Positions 49,920 to 59,379 of a DNA stretch of 64,000 nt are shown here, one piece after another. A program made the position numbers and the translations under genes. The DNA lies in assembly GCF_003600645.1 (NCBI RefSeq), contig NZ_CP032482.1:2914001-2978000 (forward strand). The letters are read 5' to 3'. This DNA is from Yersinia rochesterensis. Lineage in GTDB: Bacteria; Pseudomonadota; Gammaproteobacteria; Enterobacterales; Enterobacteriaceae. Positions within the stretch are counted from its first letter, which is position 1, and each line of letters starts with the position of its first letter. The notes under the pieces were generated by a model. That model was not told the origin of the DNA and ran no database searches. It was given only the letters and a program-made list of their open reading frames with translations.

Positions 49920-51036
49920 TGGTGCTAAACCCTAACTTCTGTAGCAACTCGGCACTGGCAGCGTCATCGCACTGCACGCAAAGTGATGACCATTCGCGCC
50001 GCTCCTGATAATGCTTGCGCAAGCGGTCAAACTCGCCCGGCAGACCAGCGACACGGCGCAGCGGCGCATCATCGCGGCGCACATCATACACCAAGTGCAT
50101 CAATCGTTTTAATTTGCCTTCGTCCAGCTCACCATTTAATCGTAACTGGCTGAACTCTGGTGGCGGCAGCAAGCTGGCAAGTTCGACAGATTGCGGCTGA
50201 CCCAGATATTGGCTAAATGCTTCAAACACTTGGGTGGTACCGCGCGCTTTGCCTTCTAAGGTGTATCCGGCAATATGCGGGGTGCCAATATCAACGCGGG
50301 CCAATAGCGGCAAAGATAACTCTGGCTCCGGCTCCCACACATCCAACACCACACTGAGCTTTTTACCTTTCTCCAGCGCACGGAGCAATGCGGCATTATC
50401 GACCACCGCGCCACGGCAAGCATTAATCAGAATGCGGCCGTCCGGTAACGCCGCCAACAGCTCATCATCCGCCATGTGCAAGCTTTGATAAGGGCCAGTT
50501 TTATTCAGCGGCGTATGGAAAGTGAGAACGTCAGCTTCGCGCACCAGTTTTTCCAGTGGCCAGAACGCCTCTTTATCGCCTCGATCCGCGCGTGGAGGAT
50601 CACACAGCAGCGTTTTTACGCCAAGAGCTTGCAGGCGAGCATTCAGTCGCGATCCCACATTACCGACACCAATGATACCGACAGTTTTATCACGCAACTG
50701 GAAGCCATCGCGTTCAGCCATCATCATCAGCGCAGAAAAAACATATTCAACCACGGCGATAGCATTACAACCAGGCGCTGCGGAGAAGCCAATGCCCTGT
50801 TGCTGTAGCCAGTTTTCATCAACATGGTCAGTACCGGCGGTCGCCGTGCCGACAAAGCGAATGGACGTGCCTTGCAATAGCGCCTCATTTACTTTGGTGA
50901 CCGAGCGCACCATCAGCGCATCTGCACCAGCGAGTGCATCAAGGGGAATTGGCCGCCCCGGCACCGCCTGTACATCACCTAATCGCTGGAAGAGCGCATC
51001 GGCATACGGCATATTCTCATCAACCAGAATTTTCAC
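49903..51036 (-). CDS. pdxB: Erythronate-4-phosphate dehydrogenase PdxB
   Basis: PdxB oxidises 4-phosphoerythronate in pyridoxal phosphate synthesis. It is a D-2-hydroxyacid dehydrogenase: NAD-binding [12 protein letters not shown] near residue 122, [28 protein letters not shown] with the catalytic Arg, and [19 protein letters not shown]. The 377-residue length is normal, but the C-terminal residues TLRP and the stop lie inside an ERIC and differ from the E. coli end. Confidence 0.97.
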   Translation of the reverse strand: MKILVDENMPYADALFQRLGDVQAVPGRPIPLDALAGADALMVRSVTKVNEALLQGTSIRFVGTATAGTDHVDENWLQQQGIGFSAAPGCNAIAVVEYVFSALMMMAERDGFQLRDKTVGIIGVGNVGSRLNARLQALGVKTLLCDPPRADRGDKEAFWPLEKLVREADVLTFHTPLNKTGPYQSLHMADDELLAALPDGRILINACRGAVVDNAALLRALEKGKKLSVVLDVWEPEPELSLPLLARVDIGTPHIAGYTLEGKARGTTQVFEAFSQYLGQPQSVELASLLPPPEFSQLRLNGELDEGKLKRLMHLVYDVRRDDAPLRRVAGLPGEFDRLRKHYQERREWSSLCVQCDDAASAELLQKLGFSTNTLRP

Positions 51037-51082
51037 TTTGTTCTCCGGCAGCTTACTGCCCTAAAAACAGGAAGGGGGGACA

Positions 51083-51865
51083 TTATAGGCCACTATTGTC
51101 TCTGCGGAAACGCTCCGGTGTGGTCCCTGATATTTGTTGGAACATGGCAATAAACGCAGAGGATGAGCTATAGCCAACATCCAGTGCCACACTTTGCACT
51201 GTTCGCCCTTGTTCCAGTAGCGAAATGGCATGTAAAAAGCGTAATCGTTGCCGCCACTCGCTAAACGCCATGCCCAACTCCTGCTGGCAACGGCGCGATA
51301 AAGTGCGTTCAGTGGTATAGACCCGTTTAGCCCAGAGTGCTAGCGAGGTATTGTCAGATGGGCAGCGCTCCAGTGCTGTTAGAATGGGCGACAACAACTT
51401 ATCTTGTGAGGTTGGCAAATAAGTACACTGCACCGGCGAGACTTTGAGCTGGTCAATCAGCACCGATCCTAAGCGCATATCGGGTTCACTTTCCGGCATT
51501 AACAAACCCCGCGAGAAGCAATTTTCCACGATAGCATTAAAGATCGGGCTGATATTGATAAGGCAAGCTGACGTGGGTAGTCCATCACAGAGTTCCAGCG
51601 CGATATCAATAGCACGAAAATGCATCGGTTTGCGGTTATAGCTGGAATGCTCGACCCCGGCGGGAACCCAAACACTGAATTCAGGCGGGGCCAGAAAACG
51701 CTGGCCGCCAATACTCATTGCCAGCACACCCGACTTAACACATATCAATTGCCCGTAAGTATGGGTATGTGGCAGGAATTCAGTATCAGCATTGTATATT
51801 TCACAGCGAAAAGACAGATTCTGCGGCGCGATAGCCGCCACCACTGGGAAATTGGCTTTTGTCAT
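51083..51865 (-). CDS. AraC-family regulator, NimR-like, divergent from an EamA exporter
   Basis: A 260-residue regulator with an N-terminal cupin sensing domain (FLPHTHTYGQLICVKSG, APPEFSVWVPAGVEHSS) and two C-terminal AraC helix-turn-helix motifs (LALWAKRVYTTERTLSRRCQ, VQSVALDVGYSSSSAFIAMF). It resembles E. coli NimR, which represses its divergent exporter gene. Here too the next gene is a divergent transporter, so it probably controls it. Its AGGGG ribosome-binding sequence lies at the end of an ERIC remnant. Confidence 0.88.
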   Translation of the reverse strand: MTKANFPVVAAIAPQNLSFRCEIYNADTEFLPHTHTYGQLICVKSGVLAMSIGGQRFLAPPEFSVWVPAGVEHSSYNRKPMHFRAIDIALELCDGLPTSACLINISPIFNAIVENCFSRGLLMPESEPDMRLGSVLIDQLKVSPVQCTYLPTSQDKLLSPILTALERCPSDNTSLALWAKRVYTTERTLSRRCQQELGMAFSEWRQRLRFLHAISLLEQGRTVQSVALDVGYSSSSAFIAMFQQISGTTPERFRRDNSGL

Positions 51866-51877
51866 TGTTATTTATCC

Positions 51878-51904
51878 CCTGCGGCTTGAAGTATGGCGGG
51901 TAAA
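51878..51904. repeat. ERIC end fragment between the AraC gene and the exporter gene
   Basis: CCTGCGGCTTGAAGTATGGC and GGGTAAA match the last 27 bases or so of an ERIC right arm. The rest of the element is gone. Confidence 0.6.
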
Positions 51905-51988
51905 TTGTCCTAATCACAGCAACGATTGTCTGATTATCAGTATATAGAATAAATCAGACAAGGATACACTACACTTAATATGAGTTAG

Positions 51989-52888
51989 ATGAGAATTATA
52001 AGTATGAATGTGCTATTTCCCCTCTTCGCGGTGATTATCTGGTCAATCAATGCCGTGGTCAGCAAGATGTCCGCCACCGCTATCGATCCAGCCGCCATTT
52101 CCTTCTATCGCTGGGTACTGGCATTGCTGACTCTCACGCCATTTTTGTTGCTGGGTGTTATCCGCAACTGGCAGGCCATCCGCGTCTATTGGTGGAAACT
52201 GATGATTTTGGGGCTGCTGGGTATGGTGCTATACCAAAGCCTGGCTTATTACGCCGCCCATAGTGTCAGCGCCCTGTTTATGGGCATTCTTAGCTCGCTT
52301 ATCCCCTTACTCACCGTGCTTATTAGTATTGTGGTGCTGCGAGTCGCGCCTACCATCGGGATTGCACTGGGTAGCGTATTGTCATTAGGGGGATTGGTGT
52401 GGTTAGTCAGCGCGGGTAACCCGGCGCAATTACTGCAACAAGGTATTGGCAAAGGCGAGTTGATGATGTTCGCCGCATCGGCTTCCTATGCTCTCTACGG
52501 AGTATTAACCAAGCGCTGGGCGATTCAGTTACCCAACTGGCAATCACTTTATATGCAAATTGTCTTTGGCGTGGTGCTGTTAATACCCAATTTCCTGCTA
52601 GCACCGGATGTTCAATTAACCACACAAAATATCCCGTTGGTATTATTTGCGGGTATCCCGGCCTCTATTATTGCGCCTTATTTATGGATCCACGGCGTCA
52701 TGCGGCTGGGCGCAAACACCGCGTCAATATTTATGAACCTGACACCGGTGTTTACCGCCATTATCGCCGTGACTTTCTTGCATGAGCAACTGCACAGTTA
52801 CCACCTGATTGGCGGCGGTATTACTCTCGCAGGGGTGATATTGGCTCAACGTCTGCGCACACCATTACGCCGAAAAACGGCGCAATAA
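51989..52888 (+). CDS. EamA/DMT-family exporter
   Basis: A 299-residue drug/metabolite transporter with ten predicted helices in two EamA repeats (PLFAVIIWSINAVVSKMSA and GELMMFAASASYALYGVLTK mark the two starts). Such proteins export amino acids, metabolites or drugs; the substrate here is not identifiable. It is divergent from the AraC-type gene with 123 bases between. The ATG at 51989 is used; ATG at 52004 (MNVLFPLFAVII) is equally possible. Confidence 0.88.
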   Translation: MRIISMNVLFPLFAVIIWSINAVVSKMSATAIDPAAISFYRWVLALLTLTPFLLLGVIRNWQAIRVYWWKLMILGLLGMVLYQSLAYYAAHSVSALFMGILSSLIPLLTVLISIVVLRVAPTIGIALGSVLSLGGLVWLVSAGNPAQLLQQGIGKGELMMFAASASYALYGVLTKRWAIQLPNWQSLYMQIVFGVVLLIPNFLLAPDVQLTTQNIPLVLFAGIPASIIAPYLWIHGVMRLGANTASIFMNLTPVFTAIIAVTFLHEQLHSYHLIGGGITLAGVILAQRLRTPLRRKTAQ

Positions 52889-52892
52889 ATTA

Positions 52893-53936
52893 TCAAGGTG
52901 AGATAGCGGCATTATTCTGCGCCACTATCTCATTAGTCACATTCTCTTTTCTGTGTAGCATTAATACGCCCAATAAGACCAATGTGCTGCCGAGTAATTG
53001 CGCCGCCGATAAGGTTTCCCCCAACAGAAAATAAGCAATCACCGCAGTGAAAATTAACTCCAAAGTTAATATCAAACTGGCAACCGCCAGTGGCAGCGTT
53101 TTCAAACTCAAATTAAACAGGCCAAAGCCCAGTAAGGTCGGCCCTGCCGCCAAAATCAATAATAGCCACCAGCCAGACCATTGAATACCCTCCGCCCCTC
53201 TGGACAAGAAAAACAGATTGCCAACCATCTGCTGTAACCCCTGTATCGGAAACCATAAAAGCAGTTGGTTAAATATCAATTGATAGATAGCTGAGAAACC
53301 AAATACATACAAAATGGTATTCCACACCGGATAACGGCGATCAGTGGCAATTCGTCCGGCCAGAGTATAAAAGCTGTAACCAACTCCCGACGCCAGCCCA
53401 ATGAATAAACCAATAAAATTAAAATTTGCCGCCGTGATATTCAGCCCATCACTGACCAGAAAACAACCCACCAGGCTGATCACGATAACTATTAACTCAC
53501 GCCACCCCATATATTCGTTATAAAAAATCCAACCAAGAAAAACAGTAAAACCCACCGAGCAATACACCAGAATAGTGGATATCGATGCCCCATTTAACGC
53601 GACGGATTCTGTCCATAAGCCATTAAATACCGCGAGCAACAGACCATAAGCCAAATAGAATTTGGCCTGATCGTGGCGTAATTTAGCCCATTCAGGCCTG
53701 ACCACCAATAAAATAGGTAACAGCACTGCCGCGACCAATCCTGCCCGCCAGAAAGCTAAAACTGAAGTCGGCAAATGATAATGTACGGTGAGAATGCGGA
53801 TAATAATCCCAGTAAAACCCAATAACATGGCACTGATAATAGCCAGCACATACCCTTGCCGCTTACCGGTAAAAAAACCGCTTCTCACCGTCGAGGAACG
53901 GGCCACTGATGGGGATAATCCCGCCGGCATTGCCAT
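52893..53936 (-). CDS. EamA/DMT-family exporter, divergent from a MocR regulator
   Basis: A 347-residue DMT-superfamily permease with ten helices (GYVLAIISAMLLGFTGIIIRI to QLLGSTLVLLGVLMLHRK). It ends four bases from the stop of the convergent EamA gene but the two proteins are only distantly alike. The start at 53936 has GAGG five bases upstream; the frame extends 43 codons further without transporter character. Its divergent neighbour is a MocR-type regulator, a common pairing for metabolite exporters and amino-compound genes. Substrate unknown. Confidence 0.88.
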   Translation of the reverse strand: MAMPAGLSPSVARSSTVRSGFFTGKRQGYVLAIISAMLLGFTGIIIRILTVHYHLPTSVLAFWRAGLVAAVLLPILLVVRPEWAKLRHDQAKFYLAYGLLLAVFNGLWTESVALNGASISTILVYCSVGFTVFLGWIFYNEYMGWRELIVIVISLVGCFLVSDGLNITAANFNFIGLFIGLASGVGYSFYTLAGRIATDRRYPVWNTILYVFGFSAIYQLIFNQLLLWFPIQGLQQMVGNLFFLSRGAEGIQWSGWWLLLILAAGPTLLGFGLFNLSLKTLPLAVASLILTLELIFTAVIAYFLLGETLSAAQLLGSTLVLLGVLMLHRKENVTNEIVAQNNAAISP

Positions 53937-54117
53937 AACAGCCTCATTAGATTGACAACATTGCTTGATGTAAGGTGATTTTACTCCGCCGTTTTTTTGC
54001 CACCAGAGCCACTTTCCTGCTGATTGATACAGGCCACTTTTTCTTGCTTGAAGCCTTGCAGGCATTGAGTATAGTGAAAGTATTATTTCTCACGCGAGCC
54101 ACTTTTGGCGCTATCAC

Positions 54118-55584
54118 ATGCATATTCCTTTAGATCGCCAACATGACATTCCGCTGTATCTGCAAATTGAAGAAGCGCTACGCCGAGCTATCCTCAGTGG
54201 GGTCTTTGCTGATGGAGATAAATTGCCGTCAACCCGTGCTTTGGCAGCAGAATTATCCGTCAGCCGCCTGACGGCGGATAATGCTTACGCCGAGTTGGCA
54301 GCGAAAGGCTTTTTGCAGCAACGACGCGGCAGTGGTGCTTATGTTCGCTATCTACCGCCACCGCCGAGCCAGCCGCTACCGCTGTTACAAGGGGAATTCC
54401 CACTCGACCGTTTTACTACCGTCACCTCGCGGCTAGACGGTTATGCCGATATTCCCCTGCCCCCAGACACCATCAATTTCGCAGCGGGTATTGGCAGCCC
54501 GAAGATTTTTCCACTGGATGAATTCCGCCAGATTCTGCAATCCATATTGCGGCGTCATGCTGAAGAAGCATTCAGTTATGGCGATTACTGCGGCTATTAC
54601 CTCTTGCGCGATACCCTCAGCCGCATTCTTTCTGCTCAAGGCATCCCGACGCGGCCAGAACAATTACTGATAACTAATGGTTCACAACACGCCATTAGTC
54701 TGGTGAGCCAATCACTATTAGCCCCTGGTGATACCGTGTTGGTGGAGGAACCCACCTATGCCGAAGCGCTGGCCCTGTTTCGCCTGCATAAAGTCAATGT
54801 TGTTGCTCTGCCCAGTGACCAACAGGGCATGCAGTTGGATACCCTGCCCGCGCTGTTAGCTCGACATCAACCCAAACTTATCTATTGCATCCCTAATTTT
54901 AATAACCCCACAGGCCGCTGTATGAGTGAAGACCGTCGCCATCAGCTATTGCGCATAGCCCGTGCCGCCAGAGTCACCATCCTTGAGGATGATTATGTCG
55001 GTGACTTGCGTTACAGCGGCAAAAAACTGCCTTCACTGCGCTCACTGGCGGCACCGGGCGAGGTTATCTATGTCAGTACATTTTCCAAAATGCTGCTGCC
55101 CAGCATGCGCATTGGTTATTTGGTTGCCGACCAACCCCACTACACGCAGTTAGCGTGCTTAAAGCATGTTGATAGTTTTACCAGTTCGAATCTCATCCAG
55201 CGGGCGCTGGATGCTTTTGTGACTGTCGGGCGCTATGACAAACAGTTGCGCCGCGCCTGCCGTTTATACCGCCAGCATCGCGATGCCATGGCCGAGGCAC
55301 TGACACAAACATTGCCGCTGGGTTGCCAGTTTGAAATACCGGATGGCGGGTTATTTATCTGGCTGCAACTTCCTGAAAATGCGCCTATTTCACAATTAAT
55401 GCCATTGGCCTGGCAAGCGGGCGTGACTTTCGCAAAAGGCGGAGGATTTTATACCCAAGAAGCAAGCGGAGAATTTAGCCTACGTTTGAATTTTGCCGCC
55501 AACTCCCCGGAGCTGATCATCCAAGGAATCACCCGACTGAGTGCGGCCATTCGGCAGTGTCAGACAGAAAAAAGCCCGGCATAA
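54118..55584 (+). CDS. MocR-family regulator (GntR helix-turn-helix fused to aminotransferase domain)
   Basis: A 488-residue fusion protein. Residues 1-75 are a GntR-type winged helix (PLYLQIEEALRRAILSGVF, LPSTRALAAELSVSRLTADNAY). From about 120 it is a fold-type I aminotransferase domain with NFNNPTGRCMS, ILEDDYVGDLRY and the PLP lysine K324 in FSKMLLPSMRIGY. It belongs with the PdxR/GabR group, which sense PLP or PLP-amino acid adducts. It probably regulates the divergent EamA exporter. Confidence 0.93.
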   Translation: MHIPLDRQHDIPLYLQIEEALRRAILSGVFADGDKLPSTRALAAELSVSRLTADNAYAELAAKGFLQQRRGSGAYVRYLPPPPSQPLPLLQGEFPLDRFTTVTSRLDGYADIPLPPDTINFAAGIGSPKIFPLDEFRQILQSILRRHAEEAFSYGDYCGYYLLRDTLSRILSAQGIPTRPEQLLITNGSQHAISLVSQSLLAPGDTVLVEEPTYAEALALFRLHKVNVVALPSDQQGMQLDTLPALLARHQPKLIYCIPNFNNPTGRCMSEDRRHQLLRIARAARVTILEDDYVGDLRYSGKKLPSLRSLAAPGEVIYVSTFSKMLLPSMRIGYLVADQPHYTQLACLKHVDSFTSSNLIQRALDAFVTVGRYDKQLRRACRLYRQHRDAMAEALTQTLPLGCQFEIPDGGLFIWLQLPENAPISQLMPLAWQAGVTFAKGGGFYTQEASGEFSLRLNFAANSPELIIQGITRLSAAIRQCQTEKSPA

Positions 55585-55595
55585 TCACACCGGGC
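55568..55595 (-). terminator. Terminator of the scs operon inside the mocR 3' end
   Basis: GCCCGG (55574-55579) and CCGGGC (55590-55595) form a stem followed on the minus strand by six T residues. It overlaps the last codons of the convergent MocR gene. Confidence 0.85.
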
Positions 55596-55622
55596 GAGTC
55601 GAGTAATGAGGAAAATATTATA

Positions 55623-56123
55623 TTAGAAAGAGGCCAACCATAGGCGCAGTTTCATTCCCCAATAGCTGGTCCAGCCGCTCGTGTGTTGCACCATTTTCCC
55701 TTGATAGAGGATAACCACTGTCGGCGTGACATTAATTTGCCACTGGGCTGATAATTGGCCTTGTGGGTCATTTATCACCGGCAGTTGATAGCCTTTTTTG
55801 CGTAACCAAGTCTCAACTTGCGCGGGATCTCCTGACCTTAGCGCCACCGTCAGGACATTTTCACCCTCTTGCACCAACTGATTGACGCTGGGTGTGGTGA
55901 ATTTGCATACACCGCACCATGTCGCCCAGAAATAGATAAGCAGCGGTTTTTCCTGACTCATCTCCTGCAAGGACACCGGCTTTCCCGCCAGAGTTTGCCA
56001 TCGCGTATCCGGCCAGCCAGCCGGTGCTTGTGGGCTACGCAGCCAATCCATGGCGAATGAAACCACCGCCGCCAGCAGCAATAAAACCAGCAGCTCTTTG
56101 CCCCAGCGCTTTAAGCGTTTCAT
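55623..56123 (-). CDS. scsD: Suppressor of copper sensitivity protein ScsD
   Basis: A membrane-anchored thioredoxin-like protein of 166 residues. An N-terminal helix (LLVLLLLAAVVSFAMDWL) is followed by a TlpA/ResA-type domain with the active site WATWCGVC (C70, C73) and cis-proline segment INVTPTVVILY. Scs proteins of Salmonella, Proteus and others protect periplasmic thiols against copper and oxidation. Its start overlaps the scsC stop by four bases; it is the last gene of scsABCD. Confidence 0.93.
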   Translation of the reverse strand: MKRLKRWGKELLVLLLLAAVVSFAMDWLRSPQAPAGWPDTRWQTLAGKPVSLQEMSQEKPLLIYFWATWCGVCKFTTPSVNQLVQEGENVLTVALRSGDPAQVETWLRKKGYQLPVINDPQGQLSAQWQINVTPTVVILYQGKMVQHTSGWTSYWGMKLRLWLASF

Positions 56124-56863
56124 TTACCCGCCTGCGCCAATTGTTGTTTCACTATCTCCTCCAGTTCTTGATAAGAAATAGCTCCCGGAATCATTTGATC
56201 GCCAATCAAGGTGGCCGGTGTGCCCTGAATACCCAGTTGCTCAGCCAGCTTCAGGTTGGAACGCAGCACATTTAAGCTTTGCTCACTCACCTCCACGGCC
56301 ATCACCCCGGTTTTTTTCTGAGCGGCGGCAATACTACTGGCATCATGAAAGCCCTTTTTCGCCATCAAACGCTGATGAAAAGCCATCCATTGGTCAGGAT
56401 GTTGTTGCCACAGAGTTAATGCCAATCGCGCACTGGTCACTGAGCTTTCCCCTTTGAATGGCAATAGTTTTATCACCACCGCCACCTGTGGGTAGTCTTT
56501 GACTAGCTTCTCCAGCAAGGGGTCAAATGTCTTGCAGAATGGGCAATTATAGTCGGTGAAAGAAACCAAAGTCAGTTGCGGTGTGGTCGCGCCAAAACGC
56601 GGGCTACCGGGGTCTTGATACAGGGCTTGTTTATTCGCGGCGATAAACTGGCTCAGTTGTTGCCCCTGTGCTTCATTGGCTTGCTGCTGCCAGGCGTTGA
56701 CCGATTGCTCCAGGATATCTGGATTAGATATTAATGTTTCGCGGATCAGCTCTTTAACGCGGACTTCCTGTTCTGGGGTGAAGGGGGTCGCCGCCCAGAG
56801 AGGCGTCGAAAACAGCACCAACAGTAATACAGTCAATTTTCTCATTACAATCAACAGACTCAT
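56120..56863 (-). CDS. scsC: Periplasmic disulphide protein ScsC
   Basis: A DsbA-like periplasmic oxidoreductase with signal peptide (MRKLTVLLLVLFSTPLWA within the first 24 residues), an N-terminal helical oligomerisation region (FTPEQEVRVKELIRETLISN), and a thioredoxin domain with active site DYNCPFCKTF and cis-proline GIQGTPATLIG. In related systems ScsC acts with ScsB as a disulphide isomerase or reductase, and can be trimeric. The ATG at 56863 overlaps the scsB stop and has AAGGA upstream. Confidence 0.94.
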   Translation of the reverse strand: MSLLIVMRKLTVLLLVLFSTPLWAATPFTPEQEVRVKELIRETLISNPDILEQSVNAWQQQANEAQGQQLSQFIAANKQALYQDPGSPRFGATTPQLTLVSFTDYNCPFCKTFDPLLEKLVKDYPQVAVVIKLLPFKGESSVTSARLALTLWQQHPDQWMAFHQRLMAKKGFHDASSIAAAQKKTGVMAVEVSEQSLNVLRSNLKLAEQLGIQGTPATLIGDQMIPGAISYQELEEIVKQQLAQAGK

Positions 56864-58920
56864 TTTTCATTTCCTTTAGCATCGGCCAACACTTTCAATA
56901 GAACGTCACGATCCAGCAGTGGAGAAAGCACGACTCCCTGCGGCTGTTGTGGCCCATAAATTTGATTGAACGGGATGGCAACACTGCCGCGTTCGCGTAA
57001 AAATGCGGTGATATCCGCAGAAGGACGAGTCCAGTCTCCGCGTAACGCCACCACGTCCGGCGCTTGCAAAGCTTGCTGCACATCATCGCGCATCAGCACG
57101 TGTATTTTGTTGACTTTGCAAGTCACACACCAATCTGCGGTGACATCAACAAACACGCTTTTATCTTCGGCAAGTGCCTTTTTAATGGCGGATTCGGTTA
57201 ACGGCTGCCACGGAATATTGTCATGCAGCGGCTTGCGCCATAAATCAGCGGTTAGCGACCCAACCAGTAGCAATCCTCCGACAATCAGCACCGCGATTAA
57301 ACTGACTATCGCGGCGATGCGGGTGCCGTAACGCCAGCCAATCGCCAGCAGCAGCGCCAACAAGACTATTCCGGCGATGATAATGACGGCTTGGAGGCCA
57401 ATATGGCTGACCATCAAGTTCAGTAGCCATAAACTGGACACCAGCATCAGCACTCCCATGGCGATGCGCAAGTGGCTCATCCAACGGCCGGGGCGCGGTA
57501 AGCACAATGCCAGTTTGGGCCACGCGGCCACCGCCAACCACGGCAAGCTCATCCCGACACCGAGCGCAGTAAATATCCCCCATAGCGCGGGTAACGGGGC
57601 CGCCAGTGCAAAAGCCACTGCGGTGCCGAGGAAGGGAGCAGAGCACGGTGTTGCCAGTAAAGTCGCCAAAGCGCCTTGCCCAAAGTGGCCCACCATGCCG
57701 CGTACGCCCGGCTTCTCGACGCGCGGGGCGGCGATGCGGGAATTCAACGAGGAAGAGAGCTGAATCTCGAATAACCCGAACAGATTGGCGGTAAAAAGTG
57801 CGGTGACTAAAACCATAAAACCGATAAACCACGGATTTTGGAACTGAATCCCCCAGCCAAGCGCATGGTTGCCCAGACGCAAAGCAGTCATCAGCAAAGC
57901 CAGTAACCAAAATGAGGTGATTATTCCGGCAGATGAGGCCAAAAACTGCCACCGCACCTGACGGCGAGTTTGATGCTCGGTTTGCAGAATCGAACTGAGC
58001 TTCATTGCCAATACCGGCAGTACACATGGCATCAGGTTAAGGATTAATCCCCCCGCCAGCGCCATCAGAACCCAAGACCAAAATGAGGCGTTGGATTGCG
58101 GTAACGTCAGCGCTTGCCCGATAGTCACCGTGGCCTCTTGCGCCAGCCCGCCATCGGTTATCACCAAGGTCAATAGCTTACCGCGCAAATCGCCGGTTCC
58201 CTCCCCCCAGCCGTCGGTGGCGGGCACCCGCACCGACAATTGATGGCCCTGCACAGTGACCACGGGCTTGCCGAGATCCACATCGTCAAGGGTATCGAAG
58301 AACAATTCCGGCTTCTGCCAACCCTCATCACGCTGAGTAAGGATTTGCACTTCTCCTTGACTAAAGCCCGCTTGAATTTGCTGAGTCAATGCATTGGCAA
58401 TCGGCACTTGCCCCATCGCTTGGGCAAAATCATGTTCAAATTGCTGCTGATTTTCGGCACTGACGGCAGAGGATAAATCGAGGCTAAAGGAATAGTCCGT
58501 CAAAATGCAGACATTACTGCATGTCGATAGCGTCAGTATTCCGCTTAACCTGTCGGGAACCTTGCCGGAAATCACCATCGGCAGAGTGACCTGCTCATGA
58601 TATCCCTGAGTAGAAATCCCAGAGACATCAAATCGTTGTGGTACCGGCCAGTACCATTTCACCGCGTTGAGAGGTGGCGACCAGGCAATAGTGGGTGCTA
58701 TGCCCCCTTCCCCCGGCGAACGCCAATAGGTTTTCCAACCTTTTTCCAACTGGACGCTAAGTAACATGCGAGTTTCATTGCCAGCAGAAGGCTCGGCACG
58801 AATGCGAACCTTGGCATGGTCATTTTGTGCACTGACCAGCCAGCCGCTATCTGCCGCCCAAAGGGTTGGCATCCATAGCAGCAACAGACAGAACAAAGCT
58901 GTCTTGCTTAAATTGAGCAT
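56860..58920 (-). CDS. scsB: DsbD-like membrane thiol-reductase ScsB
   Basis: ScsB moves electrons from cytoplasmic thioredoxin across the membrane to ScsC. It has a signal peptide (cleavage near A22), an immunoglobulin-like N-terminal periplasmic region with TCSNVCILTDYSF, a DsbD-type eight-helix core with the paired cysteines in LNLMPCVLPVLAMK and LLATPCSAPFLGTAV, and a C-terminal thioredoxin domain with DWCVTCK (C598, C601). The 686-residue length suits the family. Confidence 0.95.
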   Translation of the reverse strand: MLNLSKTALFCLLLLWMPTLWAADSGWLVSAQNDHAKVRIRAEPSAGNETRMLLSVQLEKGWKTYWRSPGEGGIAPTIAWSPPLNAVKWYWPVPQRFDVSGISTQGYHEQVTLPMVISGKVPDRLSGILTLSTCSNVCILTDYSFSLDLSSAVSAENQQQFEHDFAQAMGQVPIANALTQQIQAGFSQGEVQILTQRDEGWQKPELFFDTLDDVDLGKPVVTVQGHQLSVRVPATDGWGEGTGDLRGKLLTLVITDGGLAQEATVTIGQALTLPQSNASFWSWVLMALAGGLILNLMPCVLPVLAMKLSSILQTEHQTRRQVRWQFLASSAGIITSFWLLALLMTALRLGNHALGWGIQFQNPWFIGFMVLVTALFTANLFGLFEIQLSSSLNSRIAAPRVEKPGVRGMVGHFGQGALATLLATPCSAPFLGTAVAFALAAPLPALWGIFTALGVGMSLPWLAVAAWPKLALCLPRPGRWMSHLRIAMGVLMLVSSLWLLNLMVSHIGLQAVIIIAGIVLLALLLAIGWRYGTRIAAIVSLIAVLIVGGLLLVGSLTADLWRKPLHDNIPWQPLTESAIKKALAEDKSVFVDVTADWCVTCKVNKIHVLMRDDVQQALQAPDVVALRGDWTRPSADITAFLRERGSVAIPFNQIYGPQQPQGVVLSPLLDRDVLLKVLADAKGNEK

Positions 58921-58970
58921 TGTTTTTCTCCAAAAATAGATTAATTACAACAACATAGAAAGTTGCTGTT

Positions 58971-59324
58971 CTATTCCCGGAAAATGCATAGTTGCAAATG
59001 CACTCTCAAACCACTGGGTGATATGACTCTGGGCGGAGGGAACCGCATACTGGCGGGTATGATGGGGATCAACAGCAGGAGCAATAAGCCCAGAGAGAAA
59101 ATGGCTAACTCGAACAGAACCGGGGGGGATGCTAGCAAGGATTTGGCACTTAACTCACAAGAGGTTGGGCCGTCATTTGCATCGGCAACAACTTGTGATG
59201 ATGACGTCAAAAGAAGACTTTTTTCCAGCGCGTGCAAGCTGGCGATGCGTTGCGTCATACAAACCAGTATGACCAGGCAAGCCAGAGAGAGAAACCATTT
59301 TGCGGCGCGTTGTCTTTTAAACAT
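58971..59324 (-). CDS. scsA: Suppressor of copper sensitivity protein ScsA
   Basis: A small, 117-residue membrane-associated protein at the head of scsABCD. An N-terminal helix (WFLSLACLVILVCM) and a second hydrophobic run (FELAIFSLGLLLLLLIPIIPA) are present. The role of ScsA is unclear, though it occurs with scsBCD in Salmonella. It starts inside a 17-bp tandem repeat that contains extra copies of its start codon, and no clear ribosome-binding sequence precedes it. Confidence 0.88.
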   Translation of the reverse strand: MFKRQRAAKWFLSLACLVILVCMTQRIASLHALEKSLLLTSSSQVVADANDGPTSCELSAKSLLASPPVLFELAIFSLGLLLLLLIPIIPASMRFPPPRVISPSGLRVHLQLCIFRE

Positions 59325-59379
59325 TATCTGTATTTAAACATTATCCATATTTGACCATTATCCATGCTTAACTATTATC
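59313..59379 (-). repeat. Four 17-bp tandem repeats covering the scsA start
   Basis: On the minus strand four adjoining units start at a strict 17-base period: GATAATAGTTAAGCATG, GATAATGGTCAAATATG, GATAATGTTTAAATACA and GATAATGTTTAAAAGAC. The last unit contains the scsA ATG (59322-59324). Two earlier units open mini-ORFs whose TAA overlaps the next ATG. Confidence 0.9.

Noticed and set aside
57245-58027. 260-codon frame inside scsB on the same strand
   Set aside because: It lies in an alternative frame of a well-recognised DsbD-like gene and shows Arg-rich nonsense composition.
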